A stretch of DNA of 64,000 nt from Streptomyces sp. SLBN-118 (GTDB taxonomy: Bacteria > Actinomycetota > Actinomycetes > Streptomycetales > Streptomycetaceae), in contig NZ_VFNP01000001.1 of assembly GCF_006715635.1 (NCBI RefSeq), forward strand, positions 2,914,001-2,978,000, in the 5' to 3' direction. The translations under genes were made by a program, and so were the position numbers. The notes under the pieces are model-generated. The model worked only from the letters and a program-made list of their open reading frames with translations, was not told the origin of the DNA and ran no database searches. Positions 46,383 to 57,094 of this stretch are shown here, piece by piece (within the stretch, counting starts at the first letter, position 1; each line of letters begins with the position of its first letter).

Positions 46383-47633
46383 TCAGACGGCGGAGCCGGC
46401 CTTCCACGCGCTCCAGCTCATGTTCCAGCCGTTGAGGCCGTTGTCGGGCGCGATGGTCTTGTCCTTGGAGTTCTTCACGATGACGACGTCGCCGACGATC
46501 GAGTTGTTGAACAGCCAGGCGGCGGGCTGGTTCGGGTCACCGGCGCCCTTGACGTCGTTCAGGCCGACACAGCCGTGGCTGGTGTTGGCGCTGCCGAAGA
46601 TCGAGTCGGCGCCCCAGTAGTTGCCGTGGATGAACGTGCCCGACGTGGACAGCCGCATCGCGTGCGGGACGTCCTTGATGTCGTACTCGCCCTTGCCGTC
46701 CTTCTTCTTGAAGCCGACCGTCGAGCCGTCCATCCGGGTCTCCTTGAACTTCTCGGAGATCACCATCTGACCGTTGTAGGTCGGGTTGTCGGGGGCACCG
46801 GCAGAGATCGGGATCGTCTTGATCGTCTTGCCGTCCTGGGTGACCGTCATCGTCTTGGACGAGGCGTCGACGGTGGAGACCTGGTTGCGGCCGATCTTGA
46901 AGGTGACGGTCTTCTGCTGAACACCGAAGACGCCGTCCGCGCCCTCGACGCCGTCCAGGTTCAGCTTGAGGGTGACGGTCGAGCCCTCCTGCCAGTACTG
47001 GTCGGGGCGGAAGTCGAGACGCTGCCCGTTGAACCAGTGGCCGACGACCTCCTGGCCGCTGCTCGACGTCACGCTGATCCCGGACTGGACGGCCTTGCGG
47101 TCGGTGATCGCCTTGTTGAAGGTGATGGACACCGGCATACCGACGCCGACGGTGGAACCGCCCTCGGGCGTGAAGTTGCCGATGAAGCTGTTGGCGGGCG
47201 AGACCGTGGTGAAGGAGGAGTTCTCGTGGGCCTCAAGCCCCGCTGCGTCCTTGGCCGAGGCGGAGATCTTGTACGTGGTGGAGCGGTCGAGCTGCTCGTC
47301 CGGCTTCCAGCTCTTGCTGTCGGGAGCCATCGTGCCCTTGACGCTCTTGCCGTCGGCGGTGGTCATCGTGACCTGGGTGAGGGTGCCCTCGCTGACGGTG
47401 ACCTTGGCGGCGTTGTTGATGCTCGCGTTGGTCGCGCCGTTCTTGGGCGAGATGGCTATTCGGGCCTTCGAAGCGTCCTTCGCGGCGGCCTCGTCGACCT
47501 GAGCCTGCGATTTCTTCGAGCCGTCGGCGCTGCCGTCCTTGTCCCCGTCGCCGCTGCAGGCGGATATCAACAGCACGCCGCCGAGCACCGCGGACGCGGC
47601 CATGAGGGCCCTGCGCCGCTTGCTGTCCGTCAT
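46383..47633 (-). CDS. Lipoprotein L,D-transpeptidase with Ig-like domains
   Basis: 416 aa from ATG 47633 (GGAGAAG upstream); ATG 47648 is an alternative. Lipobox LISAC anchors it to the membrane. Two Ig-like domains typical of actinobacterial Ldt follow (ISPKNGATNASINNAAKVTV; ITFNKAITDRKAVQSGI), then a YkuD catalytic domain with FIHGNYWG and the nucleophile motif SHGCVGL. It forms 3-3 crosslinks in peptidoglycan outside the membrane. Preceded by a strong terminator downstream. Confidence 0.94.
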   Translation of the reverse strand: MTDSKRRRALMAASAVLGGVLLISACSGDGDKDGSADGSKKSQAQVDEAAAKDASKARIAISPKNGATNASINNAAKVTVSEGTLTQVTMTTADGKSVKGTMAPDSKSWKPDEQLDRSTTYKISASAKDAAGLEAHENSSFTTVSPANSFIGNFTPEGGSTVGVGMPVSITFNKAITDRKAVQSGISVTSSSGQEVVGHWFNGQRLDFRPDQYWQEGSTVTLKLNLDGVEGADGVFGVQQKTVTFKIGRNQVSTVDASSKTMTVTQDGKTIKTIPISAGAPDNPTYNGQMVISEKFKETRMDGSTVGFKKKDGKGEYDIKDVPHAMRLSTSGTFIHGNYWGADSIFGSANTSHGCVGLNDVKGAGDPNQPAAWLFNNSIVGDVVIVKNSKDKTIAPDNGLNGWNMSWSAWKAGSAV

Positions 47634-47848
47634 CACACGCTTCTCCATCGTCGCCGGTTCCCTGACCAACTGCTGAAACACTCATTCCGGGCCGCCCGGT
47701 TCCACAACCCGCGGGGATGTGGGATACACCACTCACCGACACTCACCGACGCAGCGGTGACCCCCACCGGTTGCAGTACGGCACGAGAGCGCCCGGGCTC
47801 CGGTTCACCTACCCGGCGATCCGGGCCGTGATCCGTCGGCAGCGGGGA

Positions 47849-48211
47849 TTATGGCCGCGCGCCGTCAGGATGCTCGTCGCTCTCGTCCTCGTCGTAGTCC
47901 CCATCTTCCTCGTCGAGGTCCCACTCCCGTGCATCGGGGTCGTACTCGATCTGCTCACTGCTCCAGGAGGCCTGTGCGAGGTCCACGCCCGGAACCTCAC
48001 TGACCAGGTCGAAGGGATCCACGAGATACGCGATGGCCTCGGCCTCGTCCTCGCGCACCGCCGAGGCCGCGTGCGCACGCTCCTCGTCAGGCATGAACTC
48101 GTCGGCCGCGATGCGCTCGAGGGCCGCGCCGGTCAGCGCATCGGGCTCGGCGATCTCCACCACCAATTCCACCCGCAGCCGCACATAACGTGATGTCTCA
48201 GAAGAGGTCAT
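47849..48211 (-). CDS. Conserved acidic hypothetical protein
   Basis: 120 aa, strongly acidic: the tail runs DPDAREWDLDEEDGDYDEDE. The N-terminal part (RYVRLRVELVVEIAEPDALT, GAALERIAADEFMPDEERAH) suggests a small alpha/beta fold. The ATG at 48211 lacks a clear Shine-Dalgarno sequence (the upstream bases are pyrimidine-rich), so it may be leaderless. No family is recognised. Confidence 0.75.
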   Translation of the reverse strand: MTSSETSRYVRLRVELVVEIAEPDALTGAALERIAADEFMPDEERAHAASAVREDEAEAIAYLVDPFDLVSEVPGVDLAQASWSSEQIEYDPDAREWDLDEEDGDYDEDESDEHPDGARP

Positions 48212-48321
48212 ACGACGGAGGGTAGAGCGCCCGGTCACCCGGCTTTCCCGCGACCCGCTGCTTTCATTTAGCATCAGCGCACCCGGCCAATTCTTGGATG
48301 CCTCAAGGGGGGATCGAGTCC

Positions 48322-48594
48322 GTGTCCGTCGCACGTCGACCGCTTCTTACCGCCACTGCCGCAGGGACTCTGCTGTGCGCGCTGTGGTTCGTTCCCTCGG
48401 CGAATGCCACGGCCGAGACGGAAGCGGTGCCCAAGGCGCGGACCGGCGCGGAGGCGTCGGCGCAGGGGCTGGCTCTCGCCGACACCGGCACGGTGGACAC
48501 CACGCCGTATCTGATCGGCGGCACGGCGTTCCTGGGCATCGGCGCGGGCTTCGTGACGTACTCGGTGCGCCGCGGCGGGACGGTACTTCCCTGA
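48322..48594 (+). CDS. Small LAxTG sortase-substrate surface protein
   Basis: 90 aa from GTG 48322, preceded by AGGGGGGATCGAG; an upstream in-frame ATG at 48298 lacks a ribosome site. Signal peptide (LLTATAAGTLLCALWFVPSANA), a short Ala/Glu-rich stretch, then LADTG (an LAxTG motif), a hydrophobic segment PYLIGGTAFLGIGAGFVTY and a basic end VRRGG. This is the layout of class E sortase substrates in Streptomyces. The mature protein would be only about 30-40 residues, so it may be a small adhesin or stalk component. Confidence 0.8.
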   Translation: MSVARRPLLTATAAGTLLCALWFVPSANATAETEAVPKARTGAEASAQGLALADTGTVDTTPYLIGGTAFLGIGAGFVTYSVRRGGTVLP

Positions 48595-48596
48595 CC

Positions 48597-48641
48597 GGAC
48601 TCCGCCGCCCGGCCCGGCATGCGGGCGGGCCGGCGGAGTCC
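48597..48641. terminator. Long hairpin between LAxTG gene and hutH
   Basis: GGACTCCGCCG (48597-48607) and CGGCGGAGTCC (48631-48641) with additional internal pairing, located between convergent stop codons. Confidence 0.75.
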
Positions 48642-48648
48642 CTGCGGG

Positions 48649-50196
48649 TCAGGCGAGCGGACCGGTCACGGGCTCAACGGCCGCGATGAGCTTTCCGTCC
48701 CGTACGAACGCGTCCGCCGCATCCAGGTCGGGCGCGAGGAAACGGTCCGGGCCCGGGCCCTCGACGCCCGCGGCACGCAGCGCCCCGATAGCGGCCTGCG
48801 AGGCGGGCGCGGGGGTCAGATGGCGGCGCAGCTCGATGGCGCGGGTCGCGGCGTAGAGCTCCACCGCGAGGATCCGGTTCAGATTGCCAACTGCCGTACG
48901 GAGCTTGCGCGCGGCGGACCAGCCCATCGAGACATGGTCCTCCTGCATCGCCGACGACGGGATCGAGTCGGCGGAGGCCGGTACGGCGAGCCGCTTCATC
49001 TCGCTGACCAGGGCGGCCTGGGTGTACTGGGCGATCATCAGGCCCGAGTCGACACCCGCGTCGTCGGCGAGGAACGGCGGCAGGCCGTGCGAACGGTTCT
49101 TGTCGAGCAGCCGGTCCGTACGCCGCTCCGCGATCGATCCGAGATCCGCGGCGGCGATGGCCAGGAAGTCCAGGACGTACGCCACGGGAGCGCCGTGGAA
49201 GTTGCCGTTGGACTCCACACGGCCGTCGGGCAGGACGACCGGGTTGTCGACGGCGGATGCGAGCTCGCGGTCGGCGACCAGCCGGGCGTGGGCGAGCGTG
49301 TCGCGTCCGGCGCCCGCGACCTGCGGGGCGCAGCGCACCGAGTACGCGTCCTGGACACGGGGGGCCTCTTCCTCCTGGAAGTGGCCGACGAGCCCGGAGC
49401 CCTTGAGTACGGCGCTCATGTTGGCCGCGGCGACGCCCTGGCCCGGGTGCGGGCGGATGGCGTGCAGCTCGGGGGCGAGGACCTTGTCGGTGCCGAGAAG
49501 CGCCTCCAGCGACAGCGCGGCGGTGATGTCGGCCGTGGTGTAGAGGCGCTGGAGGTCGGCGAGGGCCATGACCAGCATGCCGAGCATGCCGTCGGTGCCG
49601 TTGAGGAGGGCGAGACCCTCCTTCTCGCGAAGTACGACGGGCGCGATGCCGTGCTCGGCGAGCAGCTCGCCGGCGGGCCGGACGGTGCCGTCGGGGCCCT
49701 CGGCGTCGCCCTCGCCCATGAGGGTCAGCGCGCAGTGGGACAGCGGCGCGAGGTCGCCGGAGCATCCGAGGGAGCCGTACTCGTGCACGACGGGCGTGAT
49801 CCCGGCGTTCAGTACGTCGGCCATGGTCTGGGCGACCTCGGGGCGTACACCGGTGTGGCCGGAGGCCACGGTCTTCAGGCGCAGGAACATCAGCGCGCGG
49901 ACGACCTCGCGCTCGACGCGCGGGCCCATGCCCGCGGCGTGCGAGCGGACGATGTTGCGCTGGAGCTGGGCGCGGAGCTCGGGGCTGATGTGCCGGCTGG
50001 CGAGCGCGCCGAAACCGGTGGAGACCCCGTAGACGGGCTCGGGCTTGGCGGCGAGGGCGTCCACGATTCCGCGGGCGGCGGCGAGGGCGGCAACGGCCTC
50101 CTCGGAGAGTTCGATACGGGCGCCCTCGCGGGCCACGGCGATGACGTCTGCGGCGGTGGTACCGGACGTCCCCACCACGACTGTGTGCATATCCAT
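48649..50196 (-). CDS. hutH: Histidine ammonia-lyase
   Basis: 515-aa enzyme converting histidine to urocanate in histidine catabolism. The catalytic MIO cofactor forms from the Cys145-Ser146-Gly147 tripeptide in GSLGCSGDLAPLSH, where most homologues have Ala-Ser-Gly. The substrate tyrosine loop reads YGVSTGFG near the N-terminus. No other hut genes are adjacent. The start is taken as ATG 50196; 50190 is possible, and no Shine-Dalgarno sequence is visible. A MITE-like repeat (50254-50419) lies just upstream. Confidence 0.95.
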   Translation of the reverse strand: MDMHTVVVGTSGTTAADVIAVAREGARIELSEEAVAALAAARGIVDALAAKPEPVYGVSTGFGALASRHISPELRAQLQRNIVRSHAAGMGPRVEREVVRALMFLRLKTVASGHTGVRPEVAQTMADVLNAGITPVVHEYGSLGCSGDLAPLSHCALTLMGEGDAEGPDGTVRPAGELLAEHGIAPVVLREKEGLALLNGTDGMLGMLVMALADLQRLYTTADITAALSLEALLGTDKVLAPELHAIRPHPGQGVAAANMSAVLKGSGLVGHFQEEEAPRVQDAYSVRCAPQVAGAGRDTLAHARLVADRELASAVDNPVVLPDGRVESNGNFHGAPVAYVLDFLAIAAADLGSIAERRTDRLLDKNRSHGLPPFLADDAGVDSGLMIAQYTQAALVSEMKRLAVPASADSIPSSAMQEDHVSMGWSAARKLRTAVGNLNRILAVELYAATRAIELRRHLTPAPASQAAIGALRAAGVEGPGPDRFLAPDLDAADAFVRDGKLIAAVEPVTGPLA

Positions 50197-50253
50197 ATTC
50201 AGGAGCGTACGGACTGAATCCCAACCTGTCACTAGTGGTGGCCCGGTCGGCCC

Positions 50254-50419
50254 TTAGGGTCTGTCGTTTGGATCAGGCCGGATCAGTGAGCGGGGTCTGG
50301 TGCGTGCGATCGCAAGGCGGAGGAAAGAGCCGACGCGGAGCGTCGGCGACTGACGACAACGCGGCGAGCGTGCGTGCCAGGGCACGCGAACCCGGCAAGA
50401 TCCGAACGACAGGCCCTAA
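50254..50419. repeat. 166-bp MITE-like element with 21-bp terminal inverted repeats
   Basis: The left end TTAGGGTCTGTCGTTTGGATC (50254-50274) and the right end (50399-50419) are complementary with two mismatches. The inside is GC-rich with further hairpins (for example GACGCGGAGCGTC near 50329-50350) and no open frame. Elements of this sequence type are widespread in Streptomyces chromosomes, from memory of the genus. It is placed between the hutH start and the diguanylate cyclase stop and may carry terminator or promoter signals. Confidence 0.8.
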
Positions 50420-50455
50420 CGCACCGGTGGGCAGCCGCGGCACGGCGCAGCGGGC

Positions 50456-51622
50456 TCAGGGCTCGCTCCAGGGCTCCTGCGCCTCCTCCGGCCGGGCCGC
50501 CCGGAACGTCCGGCGCTCGTGCGCGGAGCGGGGCGGGGAGTCCGCGAGCCGCAGCACCGTGCCGTCGCGCCCCGCGACCACGGGCTTCAGGGAGCGGGCC
50601 GCCTTCGCCCGGTACTGGGCCGCGTCCGCGAGCCGGAACAGCCGACGGGCCGAACGGACCTGCCCGATCGGGTCACCGGTGGACGCGACCCCGCAGGCCA
50701 CCCCCTCCCCCATCTCCAACTCGCCCGCGCGTACGCAGAGTTCGTCGGCGACGCGGACCACCTCGTCCGCGGGCGGGCCGACCGAGAGCAGACAGAACTC
50801 GTCGCCGCCGAGACGGGCCGACAGGGCACCCGGGAGCATGGCCCCGCACAGGGAGAGAACGGAGCCGAAACGTTCGAGCAGCCGGTCGCCCACGGCGTGG
50901 CCGTGGGTGTCGTTCACCTGCTTGAGGCCGTTGAGGTCGCAGACCACCAGGCTCACGACCGAACCGTCCACCCGGTGGCGCTCCAGCGCCTCGTCGAGCC
51001 TTATGTCGACGGCCCGGCGGTTGGCGAGGCCGGTCAGGGGGTCCGTGAACGCCAGCTTTCGGACCTCTTCCAGCCGCTCGGACTGGGCGATCCCCGAAGC
51101 GACGACCGAGGCGAGCACGGCCGCGAAGTCCGCGTCGTCCCGGTCGAAGACGGGCCGGCCGGCCGCGCGTGCCACATACAGCTCCCCCCATGCCCGCCCG
51201 TGCAGCACGATGGGCGCGACCACGCAGCAGCCGCGCCCGCGCCGCCGCAGTGCGTCCACGCGCTGATGGGAGTAGCCCGCATTGCCGGAGGCCGGACCGT
51301 CGACGGTCTCCACCCAGGCGTCCGGCTCACCGCCGCCGGCCCACTGCTCGTGCAGAAACTCCGTGATCTCCGGGAAGCGGTTGACCGGATACGTCTCGGA
51401 CTCGGGGAACTCCTCCTCCCCGGCGGCACGTTCGCCGGCGTTCACGAGCACCTTGAGCTGCCCGAGCTCCCGCTCCCACATCGACAGGGCCGCGAACGAG
51501 CCGGAGAGCGCGTCGCACGCACCGAGCGCGCCGGCCCGCCAGAACTCACGCGGGGTGCGCGCGGCAGCCATTGCCTGCGCCAGCTCCACTACGGCTCGCA
51601 GCCGCCGATCCTCTGCCATCAT
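50456..51622 (-). CDS. GAF-GGDEF diguanylate cyclase
   Basis: 388 aa. The N-terminal half resembles a GAF sensor domain (RTPREFWRAGALGACDALSG through PIVLHGRAWGELYVARAAGR). The C-terminal GGDEF domain begins at LAFTDPLTGLANRRAVDIRL, with the catalytic signature RLGGDEF at residues 272-276, intact. The RxxD inhibitory site five residues before GGDEF is absent, so product feedback inhibition is unlikely. It makes c-di-GMP, which controls development in Streptomyces. It may correspond to the protein called CdgE, but this is not certain. Confidence 0.9.
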   Translation of the reverse strand: MMAEDRRLRAVVELAQAMAAARTPREFWRAGALGACDALSGSFAALSMWERELGQLKVLVNAGERAAGEEEFPESETYPVNRFPEITEFLHEQWAGGGEPDAWVETVDGPASGNAGYSHQRVDALRRRGRGCCVVAPIVLHGRAWGELYVARAAGRPVFDRDDADFAAVLASVVASGIAQSERLEEVRKLAFTDPLTGLANRRAVDIRLDEALERHRVDGSVVSLVVCDLNGLKQVNDTHGHAVGDRLLERFGSVLSLCGAMLPGALSARLGGDEFCLLSVGPPADEVVRVADELCVRAGELEMGEGVACGVASTGDPIGQVRSARRLFRLADAAQYRAKAARSLKPVVAGRDGTVLRLADSPPRSAHERRTFRAARPEEAQEPWSEP

Positions 51623-51692
51623 CCCAGCTTAGGGAGGTTTGGCCCATTTGATCAGTTGACGTAACCCGGGGCCTTCAGAGCCGTGCCGCGGT

Positions 51693-52490
51693 TCACTCGC
51701 CGGGCCACTGCGGCTTCCGCTTCTCGTTGAAGGCGGCAACCCCCTCGGCCCGGTCCCCGGAGAAGGCCACCGAGCGCCAGGCCGCGTCCTCGACCTCGAG
51801 ACCGGCCCGCAGATCGAGACCCTGCCCGAGCCGCATCGCGCGCTTCGCCGCGCGCAGCCCGACCGGGGAGTTCGCGGCGATCCGCGCGGCGAGCTCCAGC
51901 GCGCCGGCCCTGGCCTCGTCCACGAGCTGGTCGACGAGTCCCAACGCCCGGGCCTCCGCGGCCTCCACGCGGCGGGCCGTGTAGACCAGCTCGGCGGCCC
52001 GCGCCGCCCCCACACGGCGCGGCAGCAGCTGCGTCCCGCCGCCGCCGGGAATGACACCGACGGACACCTCGGGCAGCCCCACGACGGCGGTCTCGTCGGC
52101 GACGATCAGATCGCAGGCAAGCGCGAGCTCGAACCCGCCTCCGAGCGCGAACCCGTGCACGGCGGCGACGGTGGGCATGGGCAGCTCCAGCACCCCGGTG
52201 TAGGCGGCCCGCGCGGTCGGCCGCTGCCTGACCAACTCGGCGTCGGAGAAGGAGTTCCGCTCCTTCAGATCGGCTCCGACGCAGAAGGCCCGCTCGTGGG
52301 TGGAGCTGAGCACGGTGACCCGTACGTCGCGGTCGGCTCCGAGGGCGTCGCACGCGGCGGCAATGGAACGGGCCATCTCGGTGGAGACGGCGTTCATGGC
52401 CCCCGGCCGGTCGAGTACGAGCTCGGCGACGTGCTCGTGCCTGCGGACGACGACGAATTCCCCGAAGCGCTGCTCGGCGGACTCGGACAT
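51693..52490 (-). CDS. Enoyl-CoA hydratase/isomerase family
   Basis: 265-aa crotonase-fold enzyme. The oxyanion-hole segments are CVGADLKERN and HGFALGGGFELALACDLIVA, and the catalytic Glu is in LPEVSVGVIPGGGGTQLLPR. It hydrates 2-enoyl-CoA in fatty-acid or amino-acid breakdown. ATG at 52490 follows GGGAGGG. The stop is about 71 bp before the diguanylate cyclase start, on the same strand, and co-transcription is possible. Confidence 0.92.
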   Translation of the reverse strand: MSESAEQRFGEFVVVRRHEHVAELVLDRPGAMNAVSTEMARSIAAACDALGADRDVRVTVLSSTHERAFCVGADLKERNSFSDAELVRQRPTARAAYTGVLELPMPTVAAVHGFALGGGFELALACDLIVADETAVVGLPEVSVGVIPGGGGTQLLPRRVGAARAAELVYTARRVEAAEARALGLVDQLVDEARAGALELAARIAANSPVGLRAAKRAMRLGQGLDLRAGLEVEDAAWRSVAFSGDRAEGVAAFNEKRKPQWPGE

Positions 52491-52566
52491 GAGGGCACCC
52501 TCCCGGTGAACGATGGTTAACCGGATCATAGGGCGGGGCGGGCTCCTGCGGCCCGCCCCGGGCGCT

Positions 52567-53847
52567 TCAGCCGCTGCGACGCGACATCAGCCAGGGCTCC
52601 ACCACGCCAAGACCACGCACCGGCCGCTGCCACATCGGCTGCAGCGCGAAGCGGTACGAGGGGGGCTCCTCGCCCTCCTTCTCCGCCGCGGCAGCTTCCT
52701 CCGCCGCCTCCGCCTCGGACGCCGGCGCGTCCCCCGTGCGGCAGAGTTCTTCCGCGAACGCACCGTCCACCAGCACCGCGTTCCTCGGCGCTATCGATGT
52801 CAGCCGGCTCGCCAGGTTCACCGTCGTGCCGAAGACGTCGCCCATCCGCGTCGTCACCGTCCCGAAGGCGATGCCGACCCGCAGCGCGGGCATCGACTCG
52901 TCGTTCGTCATCGTCTCTATCAACCGCAGCGCGATCTCCGCCGCCGTGCCCGCGTCGTCCGCCGCGTACAGGACTTCGTCGCCGAGCGTCTTGATCAGCC
53001 GGCCGCCGTGCGCGGCGACCAGGTCCGCGGAGGTGGTCTCGAACGCCTCGACGAGTTCCCCGAGTTCCTCCTCTTCGAGGCGCCGGGTCAGGCGGGTGAA
53101 GCCCACCAGGTCCGCGAAGCCGACCGCCAGACGGCGGTCCACCATCTCCTCGTCGTCCGCCGCCTGGACCACGCGCCCGGTCGCCGCCGCGAGCTGGCGG
53201 CGCCAGACGTAGACCAGGAACTCCTCCAGCTCGGGCAGGAGCAGCTCGACCAGGGGGTAGGTGACTTCCGTACGCGTCATTCCGGGCTCGGGCGGCTCGG
53301 TCAGGCCCTCCAGGAAGGAGTCGATCTGCCATTCCGCCAGCCGGGCGGTGGTCTGGCCGGTCGAGCGCGCCACCTGCACCGCCATCGGCTCGCTGAGCAG
53401 GCCCGCCTCGACCAGACCGGCGAGCCGTCGCAGGGCCAGTACGTCCGCCTCGGTCAGGGCCTTGGCCTGGCCGATGTCGGCGAAGCCCATGGCCCGCCAG
53501 AAGCGGGAGGCGAGCTCCATGGAGACTCCCGCCGTGCGGGCGGCCTGAAACGGTGTGTAGCGCCGGTCCGCGCCAAGGATCAGCTGCTCCAGCCGGATCG
53601 CAAGGGGGTCGTCGGTCGGCTCCACGGTGTGATCGACCTCGTGGTGCGGCGGATGCACCGCGGCCGCCCCGGCCGGCGGGCCCGCCACCGACCCGGAAGC
53701 CGTGCCCGCGGCCGACCCGGCGGACGAACCCGGGGGCGAGGAGGCGCCGGACGGCGACGATGACGAATTCGACGGGGAGGACGCGCCGGAGGAGGAGCCC
53801 TCCGGCGGCAACGCGCCCGCGCCGGAAGTGGTGTCGTCGACGGTCAC
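52567..53847 (-). CDS. cya: Class III adenylate cyclase
   Basis: 426 aa from GTG 53847. A disordered Ser/Pro/Gly-rich leader (about residues 1-70) precedes a helical regulatory domain like that of the mycobacterial pH-sensing cyclase Rv1264, and a class III catalytic domain. Catalytic residues are all visible: the metal Asp in FADLVGFT, the substrate Lys and second metal Asp in KTLGDE, the adenine-specifying Asp in GDVFGTTVN and the transition-state Asn-Arg pair in VNLASRL. It makes cAMP from ATP, a signal needed for germination and development in streptomycetes. Confidence 0.94.
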   Translation of the reverse strand: MTVDDTTSGAGALPPEGSSSGASSPSNSSSSPSGASSPPGSSAGSAAGTASGSVAGPPAGAAAVHPPHHEVDHTVEPTDDPLAIRLEQLILGADRRYTPFQAARTAGVSMELASRFWRAMGFADIGQAKALTEADVLALRRLAGLVEAGLLSEPMAVQVARSTGQTTARLAEWQIDSFLEGLTEPPEPGMTRTEVTYPLVELLLPELEEFLVYVWRRQLAAATGRVVQAADDEEMVDRRLAVGFADLVGFTRLTRRLEEEELGELVEAFETTSADLVAAHGGRLIKTLGDEVLYAADDAGTAAEIALRLIETMTNDESMPALRVGIAFGTVTTRMGDVFGTTVNLASRLTSIAPRNAVLVDGAFAEELCRTGDAPASEAEAAEEAAAAEKEGEEPPSYRFALQPMWQRPVRGLGVVEPWLMSRRSG

Positions 53848-53951
53848 CAGCCGCCTCCTGCCCGTTCCCTGCGCACTGCCCTGCCGATCTGTCGCTCGAT
53901 CGCCTCAACGATACGGCAGGTGTGCCCTAGCTCACGTCCCGGCCGCACAGT

Positions 53952-54809
53952 TCATCCGGCCGGCCGCAGGTGCACGATGTCGCCCGCGCTGACCGCCTGC
54001 CGGCCCCCGCCCTCCGTGGACAGCACCAGCCGCCCGTCGCCGTCGATCGCCACCGCCTCGCCGATCACCGAGCGTTCGCCGGGCAGCTCGGCCCGTACGC
54101 TCCGTCCCAGCGTCGCGCAGCCCGCCGCGTACGCCTCCTGGAGCCCCGAGAGTCCCGGGTCCCCGCCCGCCGCGCGCCAGTCGCCGTACCACTGCTCCAG
54201 CGAGCGCAGCACGGCCCGCAGCAGCGGGTCACGGTCGGTGGAGATCGCGTCGGCGAGCGCGAGGGAGCCCGCCTCCGGCACCGGCAGTTCCTCGGTACGC
54301 AGCGTGACATTGAGGCCGATACCGACGACCACGGCGTCGTCGCCCGCCCGCTCGGCGAGGATTCCGCCGGTCTTGCGCTCCTCGCCGTCGATCTTTACCA
54401 GCAGGTCATTGGGCCATTTGAGGTACATGTCCACTCCGGCGGCACGGGCGAGACCCGTCGCGGAGGCCACACCGGCGAGCAGCGGCAGCCAGCCCCAGCG
54501 CTCGACCGGGATGTCCGCTCCGGGCTTCAGCAGTACGGAGAAGAACAGCCCGGAGCGCGGTGGCGCCGTCCAGGTGCGGTCCAGGCGTCCGCGCCCGGCC
54601 GTCTGCACCTCGGCGACGAGCACCGCCCCCTCCTCGAGGGACCCGGCCCGGGCCGCCAGATCGGAATTGGTGGACCCGGTCTCGGGCACGATGTCGAGAG
54701 AGGTCCACAGCCCGCCCGGCTGCAGCAGCGAGTGGCGCAGCGAGGCTTCGTTCAGCGGCGGCCGGTCGAGGTCGGACCAGCGGCTCCGGGGCGCATTCTC
54801 AGGCGTCAT
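53952..54809 (-). CDS. birA: Biotin--acetyl-CoA-carboxylase ligase
   Basis: 285 aa. No N-terminal helix-turn-helix, so this is a monofunctional ligase rather than a repressor. The biotin/ATP-binding motif is GRGRLDRTW and the KWPNDLLV segment holds the catalytic Lys-Trp-Pro-Asn. The C-terminal SH3-like domain closes at [10 protein letters not shown]. It attaches biotin to the carrier domain of AccA2 (Lys549), encoded 4 kb away in the same cluster. ATG at 54809; divergent from pccB with 109 bp between starts. Confidence 0.94.
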   Translation of the reverse strand: MTPENAPRSRWSDLDRPPLNEASLRHSLLQPGGLWTSLDIVPETGSTNSDLAARAGSLEEGAVLVAEVQTAGRGRLDRTWTAPPRSGLFFSVLLKPGADIPVERWGWLPLLAGVASATGLARAAGVDMYLKWPNDLLVKIDGEERKTGGILAERAGDDAVVVGIGLNVTLRTEELPVPEAGSLALADAISTDRDPLLRAVLRSLEQWYGDWRAAGGDPGLSGLQEAYAAGCATLGRSVRAELPGERSVIGEAVAIDGDGRLVLSTEGGGRQAVSAGDIVHLRPAG

Positions 54810-54918
54810 GCAAGCCAGGTTAGGTGTGGCAAACGACGCACTGCCGAACCGTAGGCGCGCCGATACGCTACGAGTCAGTAGCCACCGACCCCGTGACCAG
54901 CCAGGGAGCCGCATCCCG

Positions 54919-56502
<1,584 letters not shown>

Positions 56503-56516
56503 GAAGGGACCTGACG

Positions 56517-56726
56517 ATGATCAAGGTCGTACGGGGAAATCCCACCCCGGAGGAGCTGGCCGCCGCACTCGCGGTGGTCCAGGCACGCGCCGCGGCGACG
56601 GCCGCGGCGGCGGAGGGCGGCGCGCCGCTCCCGCCGCAGCAGTGGTCGGACCCGGCGCGGATCGCCCGCACGCGAAGGCCGGTGCCCGGCCCGCGGGCGT
56701 GGGCCCGCAGCTGCTGGCCCGTGTGA
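56517..56726 (+). CDS. Acyl-CoA carboxylase epsilon subunit
   Basis: 69 aa. Small actinobacteria-specific epsilon subunit that binds the carboxyltransferase and raises its activity. It begins IKVVRGNPTPEELAALAVV-like (PTPEELAALAVVQARAA pattern present) and ends with the WSDPARIAR motif usual for this family. ATG at 56517 follows AGGAAGGGA and lies 14 bp after pccB. Its small size is normal. A hairpin follows. Confidence 0.92.
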   Translation: MIKVVRGNPTPEELAAALAVVQARAAATAAAAEGGAPLPPQQWSDPARIARTRRPVPGPRAWARSCWPV

Positions 56727-56745
56727 GCAACCGGGGCCAAACCCC

Positions 56746-56779
56746 CGTCGGTGGGGCTGGCATGTCAGCCCCACCGACG
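56746..56779 (+). terminator. 14-bp perfect hairpin after epsilon subunit gene
   Basis: CGTCGGTGGGGCTG (56746-56759) and exact complement (56766-56779), 19 bases after the stop codon. Confidence 0.8.
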
Positions 56780-56924
56780 ACTGAGGACCCGGACTCCTCG
56801 AGGAACAGCAGACCCCTGTGATCCTCGTAGCCCTCGACACACCGAGAATGTGGCCCGTTGTCACCCCGCCGGTTGAGTACCCGTACTCAGGCGCGGCCCG
56901 GCTCCCCGCAGCAGGATCGACGGC

Positions 56925-57053
56925 ATGCTGTGGTCCGACCCGGAGAACGAGCCTCCGAAAGAGCTGCGCGAGACGCAGGCGATGATGCGCCGCGCGGGCC
57001 TCCTGCTGGCCTTCGCCATGGTGGTGCTGATGTTCGTGGTCGGGCTGCGCTGA
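56925..57053 (+). CDS. 42-aa small membrane protein
   Basis: A short frame encodes [20 protein letters not shown] followed by a basic MRRAG and one transmembrane helix ([16 protein letters not shown]), ending at the C-terminus. A GCAGGATCG element precedes the ATG. It is too small for most annotation cut-offs, but the acidic-helix plus membrane-anchor plan looks like a real protein. It sits between the epsilon subunit gene and maf, 41 bp before the latter. Confidence 0.6.
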   Translation: MLWSDPENEPPKELRETQAMMRRAGLLLAFAMVVLMFVVGLR

Positions 57054-57094
57054 CCATCGATGTCGGGCTGCGAACCGCCGCCTACGATGACCCC

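Noticed and set aside
45426..47831. 801-codon plus-strand open frame opposite the GNAT and transpeptidase genes
   Set aside because: Antisense to two well-supported genes and lacking any motif.
48619..50217. 532-codon plus-strand open frame opposite hutH
   Set aside because: Antisense shadow of hutH.
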